NCBI GenBank assembly: GCA_016648135.1
Contig: JADDOH010000160.1
Span: 186,001 to 250,000 of the forward strand
Direction of reading: 5' to 3'
DNA from: Agrypnia vestita
Taxonomy: Eukaryota > Arthropoda > Insecta > Trichoptera > Phryganeidae
Length of the DNA stretch: 64,000 bases
Shown: in pieces, positions 58,591 through 64,000 of the stretch
How the letters are laid out: each line of letters starts with the position of its first letter
How positions within the stretch are numbered: the stretch's first letter is position 1
Made by a program: the position numbers and the translations under genes
Notes under the pieces: generated by a model
What the model was told of the DNA's origin: nothing
Seen by the model: only the letters and a program-made list of their open reading frames with translations
Databases searched by the model: none

Positions 58591-59436
58591 ATTTCTATTC
58601 TATATCTTAGAAATTTCATATAATTCTTTCATTCTTACGAAAAACTAAAATTCCGCGTTTGTTTCTGTCACACTCGTATTCATTTACATATCTAAAGTAC
58701 GCCTGTTTGTTTTCATTTGCGATCTGTGGAGTTCAAGTCCACGCGCAAGAACTCGGTTCGCCTTGGCCACGATCCGACGCTGACAGATCCTCCCGCATTC
58801 TTTGGAAATTAGATCTGCTTGTCTTCTGGTGGAAAGTACTCCAAGGAACTTTCATAAAGCATCAGCACGCAGCCAGCTCTGATGATGCGGTGGCATCAAA
58901 TCATTTCTCTGTGTGAATGAAACTCACTGTCCTTAACTAATTTCAACTCCAACGAGAGGCGTCTGTTCCAAGAATTTAAATGTCATTTTTCTTTTCGAAT
59001 TATTTCAATCACATATTTTCCTCGGGGTCCTAGAGTGTAATTGAACAAAATTCGTATGGCTTAATACACATTTATATCGTGGGAATTTTATAAAATTGCT
59101 GTGTGTTCGCCGCGGTGGGAAACGAAATGAAACGCAGTCGCTAGAATATTCCACTCGTCTCTGGTACACTTTATTCACGTCATTGTCTACCGCATAACTT
59201 CAATGTTCGCTTATTAATTATGATAAGCGAACAAAGCGAAACTCGATTTCTTGAACCTTCTCGTATATATTCGCGTATTCCGGCTTCCAAATCTTTCTAA
59301 AAACATCCAGACTATTCGCAAAGCCTTCGATTATATGCATTTCTTCTCGATTTTAGAATCCCGTTACAATGTTTTATATTACTAATAATATTATACTTTG
59401 GTAGAAAGCAATAACTTTGTGGTCTGACATATTAAA

Positions 59437-59498
59437 ATAAATAAAAACACTTTTCTTTGTATTCGTGGTTTTATACAAAGAAAAGTGTTTTTATTTAT
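59437..59498. repeat. Perfect 25-bp hairpin with 12-nt loop
   Basis: The left arm 59437-59461 and right arm 59474-59498 are exact complements (contains AACACTTTTCTTTGTA). A 13-bp direct repeat ACTAATAATATTA flanks the region at 59381 and 59499. Small enough to be a tiny foldback element or a small-RNA-like precursor. Confidence 0.8.
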
Positions 59499-59599
59499 AC
59501 TAATAATATTATTTAATTTTATTATTCACTAAGCTTAAAACACATTTATTTCGAATGGGTTCATTTGAGGGCATGATTTATGCAGGTCATAAAGAGATG

Positions 59600-59735
59600 G
59601 TCGAAACCGTTATTTTGATCGGTTAAAAAATAACCGGTACTTGAAATTTTTATCTGATTGCATCAATGATTTTTAACTAAGGTTTAATATTGATGTCTTG
59701 TGTTCCGGCGGTTGCACGTCGGAAATAATAATTAA
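59600..59735. repeat. Foldback family J, partial copy 3
   Basis: ACCGTTATTTTGATCGGTTA, TTTTTATCTGATTGCATCAA and GCGGTTGCACGTCGGA resemble the start of 29826-30010. Confidence 0.45.
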
Positions 59736-60439
59736 AAAAACACCTATGAGAGAAGAGAGAAAATGAGTCTACCATAAATTTAAAGTTAAATTTTCGTTTC
59801 AAAAGCAGCGGTCATAAAGGAAAATTCAATTTTTTTAACACTATCCGAAAATATGAAGGAAATTTAGTAAAACGAAAATTGAATTCTTGCAGACTCGATA
59901 GTATACATACGTATAAAAATGACAATTCAAAACATACAAATTTTATGGTAGACTCATCAACTTCAATGGACATGCTTTGGTTTTTATTTCAGGCACCTAT
60001 ACCTCAGAAAATATCCTTAAATTTAATAAATATGAAAATAAAAATATCATTTTCTAGATATTATACAGTTCGTAAAGGAAAACACTGGAAATTGATTAGC
60101 CATTTATTAATTAATTATTAAATGGATAAAGTCACTTAACACAAATTATATTAATACACTATTCTTGAAATCACACTATTTCATTATGTATCTCTCGTCC
60201 ATGAATACTTTATTATCGCTAGGAACACTTTTTTGAACACATGCTAGAACATTGCATCCAATTCTCGCATGTATTATTCGCATTTATTTAATCGCTCACT
60301 ATCGGTAAGAACTTGCTTGTTTATTTCGCTTAATATCCACCGCTTCGTAATTCCACGACTGGCCACACCGGCCATCGTCCCGCATTTACTTCACACCGAT
60401 CGTAATTTCAAAACGAACACCACTCGCGCAGCTGTCGTC

Positions 60440-60655
60440 CCGCTTGTATATATAAAACGCTGGTTTTTCGAACCTCCTAGATTATTCAAATGTTTACTGT
60501 AATGTTCTCGTCGTTACCAGACTTTGTAACGTTCCCCGAATGATATAGATAATACGAGAGTGTGATAGAAGGTGCTAGAGAGTTCGTTCTTATTGTTTTC
60601 ATCGACACATTACGAGGGATCACGTACGTAATCTACTACAATCTCGTTTCAATAT
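60440..60655 (-). mobile_element. LTR fragment, reverse of solo LTR 5' part
   Basis: In reverse it runs parallel to 56251-56470 (GATTACGTACGTGATC, TCGATGAAAACAATAAGA, GAACTCTCTAG, AATCTAGGAGGTTCGAAAAA). Truncated. Confidence 0.6.
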
Positions 60656-60780
60656 ATTATAGATGTCTCATAGAGACGAAGCTACTTTTTTATATGGGAA
60701 TGTAGATATGAAAGTAGGGTGTCCATGGGGCTTAAGACCTATCACATGGCTGGCTTAAGTGATCGCTTTTGTTTTTTATA
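60655..60780 (+). repeat. Foldback repeat family B, fragment
   Basis: AGATGTCTCATAGAGACGAA, GGGCTTAAGACCTATC and GGCTGGCTTAAGTGATC. Confidence 0.55.
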
Positions 60781-61490
60781 ATTTACGCTTCAACAGGCCA
60801 AGTGGTCCAATCACAGAAGCGAAACACATCACAAGACACCGAGGGTTGAGTAAATCAGATTTAATGAGAAACCATCTATTGATTGATTCACGTATTTTTT
60901 CAATTGGACGTTGAGAAGCGGGTGAAATATCGATTGTAAGATTCCGTCCAGACAAACTGTCAAATGAAGCTAATAAAGTCGTGTAAAAAAACATGTTGAA
61001 TATTAAGGGCCCAAGACACGCAATATTCAGGAGCCCCAAGTAGTTAACGTATTATAAACGCTACTGGACGCAAAATGCTCTTCGCTTAAACCATAATCAT
61101 TACGACCGTGCAGTCGTTATACAATTTGTGAACAGCTGTTTTACGAGAGTTTTGCCGGTCATTAATTCGCGAAGATCGCCGTCAACCACAAGAAAGTGAA
61201 ATGAGGAAAGGCGCTCATTGTTCGGAGTGTTGTTGCACGCCAAATGTGGTTACTTTCGCTGATCCCAGCGCTAATACGATGAGCGTCTTCCATAAACAAT
61301 ATTAATTAGCATGCGCATAAATTACGCAACGAACGTAATAAAACATTAAGTCTATCTTTACAGCCATCGTATTGTTGAATAATACAATGCGCGAAGTGGT
61401 CAGGCTGAAATCTGAGAACAATGAAATTTTCTCCGGCGTCTAATGAGAAATTACGCTACTCTGTTTTTCAAGAGGTCTGTGAATTTAAAT
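60781..61490. other. Nothing firm recognised
   Basis: A minus-strand frame of 87 codons (60776-61039) has no recognised domain. The part from 61050 to 61450 is of mixed composition and not repeated elsewhere in the window. Confidence 0.3.
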
Positions 61491-61494
61491 AATA

Positions 61495-62000
61495 CTAGCT
61501 GTGCCCGCGGCTTCGCACGCGTAGATATTTAGTACACTGCTTGGATCGTAATAGAACTTTCGCGAACCTTCTCCTTCCAGAACTTTCAAGAAATTTGTCG
61601 AATGTACAGAAACCTTCTAGACACACCGACACATTCCGCCACTCGGTTAAGAACCTTATAGACCTTTCGGGAATTTTCTAGAACCTTCTCCTTCCAGAAC
61701 TTTCTAGAGCAGGTTTCTCCGGAACCTTCTAGAGAAACCGACACAGTCGGCGCGCCTATTATGAAAAAATCTGAAGCATTTGCGGCCTTCCCATAACAAA
61801 ACAATGTGCTAGAATGCACATTTTCGCCACCCACTCCCACCCACGCTCAGCCACCCCCACCAAACTCGCACATTTTCAATGGGACACCAAGGGCTATCTA
61901 ACACCATAACCACCAGGGGGTGGTAGTATCTGGTTGTGAAGAAAACTTGGCGGATAAGGATACACGGGTTTCTTTATATATATATATATATATATATATC
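61495..62000 (-). mobile_element. Helitron-end-like repeat (family F) with heat-shock-element arrays, copy 2
   Basis: On the minus strand it ends GCGAAGCCGCGGGCACAG|CTAG|T. Collinear with 42257-42790 through two TTC/GAA arrays, the C-rich CCACCCACTCCCACCCACGC block and a (TA)n tract. Slightly shorter by small deletions. Confidence 0.7.
61554..61592. promoter_or_regulatory. Array of eight heat-shock-factor pentamers
   Basis: GAA/TTC blocks begin at 61554, 61559, 61564 and 61569, then, after a 3-nt gap, at 61575, 61580, 61585 and 61590. A second run lies at 61667-61710. The arrangement is the same as in copy 1. Confidence 0.6.
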
Positions 62001-62007
62001 GATTATT

Positions 62008-62418
62008 TGTCGGGGGAGTCTAAAATAGTAGGAATTACACACAATCGAGATCTTACGAACAATCTAGGATTCTACACGACCATTCGCACAATGACCAAAT
62101 TCAATACACGAGAAATTTCTAGAATGCGAACTTTTATAAAATCCGTAGAAGCGAGCGCGGTCAGCTTGTCTTGAAGTTCAGCGAAAGTCAGAGATAAAAG
62201 CGAAATACTAGAACTTAACGGGTGTTCGAAAATAAATATGACCACAGATATGCGAATAATCTACGACAAGTATAAAGTGCTCCACAGACGAGTGATTATT
62301 GGTGTGAATTAAAGAACGGTGCTCCGATTTAATTCGTGTCCAGTGATTTAATAAGTCATTAAAAGGATAATTAATTTTAAGTGTTTCATTTGTCTCCCAC
62401 AGCAATGATCCAGTGACA
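62008..62418 (+). mobile_element. Probable solo LTR, second family member
   Basis: TGTCGG start and GTGACA end, with a TATA-like TTTTATAAAATCCG near the middle. The 3' third (AATTCGTGTCCAGTGATTTA, GTTTCATTTGTCTCCCACAG) is related to the end of 56251-57292. No matching target duplication was found, so the ends are provisional. Confidence 0.4.
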
Positions 62419-62629
62419 ATATATATTTTTTAAATATTATTAAATCTGTACCTGAGATCCTTTTGATTTGATTTGGTTTTCCTTTATACCTCGTTTTAAA
62501 AAAATATGTAAAGAACGCTGTGACGGGCAGTGTTTTGTTTATACCAGCAGCCGCTGGTATAAACAAATGATGGAGGACTGCACGGTCTTACTGTAGTTAA
62601 AAAATGTTAACCAGGCAACGAATGACAAG

Positions 62630-63100
62630 GACCGATATGGGGGCTTTTGCTAACAAAACGGCCCCGGGTAAGAGGTGAGTACCATTCACTGTACTCGAAA
62701 GGACCAATACGGAAGCTTTTTCTCAAAAAAAGACCCTGGGTTAGAGGTGGGTACCTTTCACTGTACTCGAAAGGACGGATATGGAAGCTTTTGCTCATAA
62801 AATCACCCTGGGTATGAGGTATGTACCATTCACTGTACTAGAAAAAACCGATATGGGAGCTTTTGCTCATAAAACGGGCCTGGATAAGAGGTGGGTATCA
62901 TTCACTATACTGGAAGAAAGGACCAATATGGGAGCTTCTTCTCATAAATCGGCCCTGAGTAAGACGTGGGTACCATTCACTGCACTCGAAAGGACCAATA
63001 CGGTAGCTTTTGCTCAAAAAACGACCCTGAATAAGAGGCGGGTACCATTCACTGTACTAGAAAAAACCGATATGGGAGCTTTTACTCATAAAACGGCATC
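62630..63100 (+). repeat. Minisatellite: seven tandem ~72-bp units, coding-capable (family K)
   Basis: Units start at 62630, 62702, 62774, 62846, 62921, 62993 and 63065; spacing is 72 bp except one 75. Each can be read as a 24-residue unit like RTDMGAFAHKTALGKRWVPF + TVLE; units 3-7 have no stop, units 1 and 2 have one each. The leader upstream (CTGCACGGTCTTACTGTAGT) is shared with 51450-51560. Whether it is translated is unknown. Confidence 0.85.
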
Positions 63101-63145
63101 TTGTTGGAACTCAGGTACCATTCATGATACCTGAATTCCAACAAG
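63100..63145. repeat. Hairpin at end of 72-bp array
   Basis: CTTGTTGGAACTCAGGTA and, after 10 bases, its complement with one mismatch. It overlaps the repeat's GTACCATTCA block. Confidence 0.75.
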
Positions 63146-63149
63146 TATT

Positions 63150-63840
63150 TTATCCATTTTTGGCTAAAATAACCGAAGTACATCACACACCAAATTCTTA
63201 CGTTTCTAAAAGTCTTGTACTCATATATTTTGGAAATACTCAATCCTCTTAGTAATTGACTTTAATTAAGGACATTATCCAAGAGCAACTACAAGTTTTT
63301 TTAAAACACTTTCGACATGTATCTGGTTGTATTATCTGAGCAACACACTTAGTAGATAATAATTAAAAAGCCTATACTATTGAAGAATCGTATAAACCAT
63401 GATATTAATGTCAACGCTTACCTTGCAACTCGTTTTTTGTGATCTGCTGTTTGTTTTTGCACTATTTACTGTTTTTCTGGCTTATACTTACTGTTTCCAT
63501 ATTTTTTATACATAACTTTGTACCAGGACACAATTATTAAGATGTCTTTTAACTCATTTTATATTCTGTTGCTTACTTTTGTGCTATTGCCTTTAAAATA
63601 TTATTTTTTCTTGCACTCTTATTCTACTGCTTGCATGCTTGTTGTATATTGATATATAATATACATGGTGTATTTGTGTACTACGTTATTTGTGGAAAAA
63701 TTGTAGTGAATATTGTTAACCTTGCCTGTCTCGACACAGATTTCTCTAGTGAAACAAGCATAGTCCAACCGAAATCTGTACAATTGTTGATATAGAAATA
63801 AATAAAAAAAAATTAAAAATCCTTAAGCGAAATTATCATT
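63150..63840. other. Nothing recognised
   Basis: AT-rich, no gene, RNA or shared repeat recognised. Confidence 0.35.
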
Positions 63841-63878
63841 TAAGGTACAGATACACATGTTTCTTTACTGGCATGCTA

Positions 63879-63959
63879 ATGAGCATGCCACTAATAAGCA
63901 TGCCCTAACAACTGTACACACTTGCTCATTACTGGCATGCTTATTAGTGGCATGCTCAT
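63879..63959. repeat. 26-bp inverted repeat built from GCATGC words
   Basis: The left arm 63879-63904 and right arm 63934-63959 are exact complements. The surrounding 110 bp contains six GCATGC palindromes. Possibly the end of an element that continues past the window. Confidence 0.75.
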
Positions 63960-64000
63960 AAATAAGCATGCCCAAAGCTAACAATCAAACACACATGCTT

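Noticed and set aside
58659..58916. 85-codon plus-strand frame with a signal-peptide-like start
   Set aside because: It begins at TTG, not ATG, has no splice-linked partner and no family motif. The hydrophobic stretch can arise by chance in T-rich DNA. I also checked the minus strand for a missing first protease exon and found no frame that joins to 39752.
60776..61039. Minus-strand frame with 'GPLIFNMFF', similar to a reverse transcriptase motif
   Set aside because: No other reverse transcriptase motif before or after, and the spacing is wrong.
1..64000. CRISPR arrays, tRNA and rRNA genes, bacterial operons
   Set aside because: No regular spacer array, cloverleaf or rRNA-like segment was seen. 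The content is that of an animal nuclear genome.

Overview
This is an AT-rich window from an insect nuclear genome, most likely a moth or butterfly. The evidence is two intron-rich insect-type genes, a dense mix of short foldback elements (MITEs), mariner, piggyBac-like and hAT-type elements, Helitron-like ends and RTE/jockey-like LINE fragments, and no bacterial-style gene packing.

GENES. Two host genes can be reconstructed and they converge tail to tail. (1) Plus strand, 4588-17303: a complete ten-exon gene for a CD36-family scavenger receptor (class B), about 524 residues, with both membrane anchors, the family's cysteine pattern and many N-glycosylation sequons. One of its nine introns (12881-13198) is a GC-AG intron. 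(2) Minus strand, 39752 down to 27471: five exons of a secreted S1 serine protease, from just before the activation cleavage site to the stop codon. The catalytic triad is intact, and about 140 residues are inserted between two cysteines of the protease fold. Its first exon(s) (signal peptide, pro-region) were not found.

LAYOUT. 1-4.6 kb: upstream repeats. 4.6-17.3 kb: receptor gene, introns loaded with MITEs, a 934-bp hAT-type element with a perfect 8-bp target duplication, and a truncated duplicate of exon 4. 17.3-27.5 kb: intergenic, with MITEs, an RTE-like LINE remnant split by a MITE, and transposase scraps. 27.5-39.75 kb: protease gene, introns holding a piggyBac-type element with TTAA ends, a LINE 3' end and a Helitron-like element with another element nested in it. 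39.8-64 kb: no host gene recognised. It holds two mariner transposase pseudogenes, a mariner deletion derivative, an RTE 3' end, a solo LTR with target duplication, two Helitron-end-like repeats, a composite inverted element and a 72-bp coding-capable minisatellite.

MOST INTERESTING. The two Helitron-end-like repeats (42257-42790, 61495-62000) carry long runs of alternating TTC/GAA at exact 2-nt spacing, which is the consensus for heat-shock factor binding. The phase break is the same in both copies. Other points worth a look are the protease insertion, the exon-4 duplication with an intact decoy splice acceptor, TE ends 30-36 bp from protease splice sites, a perfect 25-bp hairpin, and a 661-bp full palindrome nested in a dead mariner. 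The two genes are not obviously a functional unit; both products would act at the cell surface or outside the cell.
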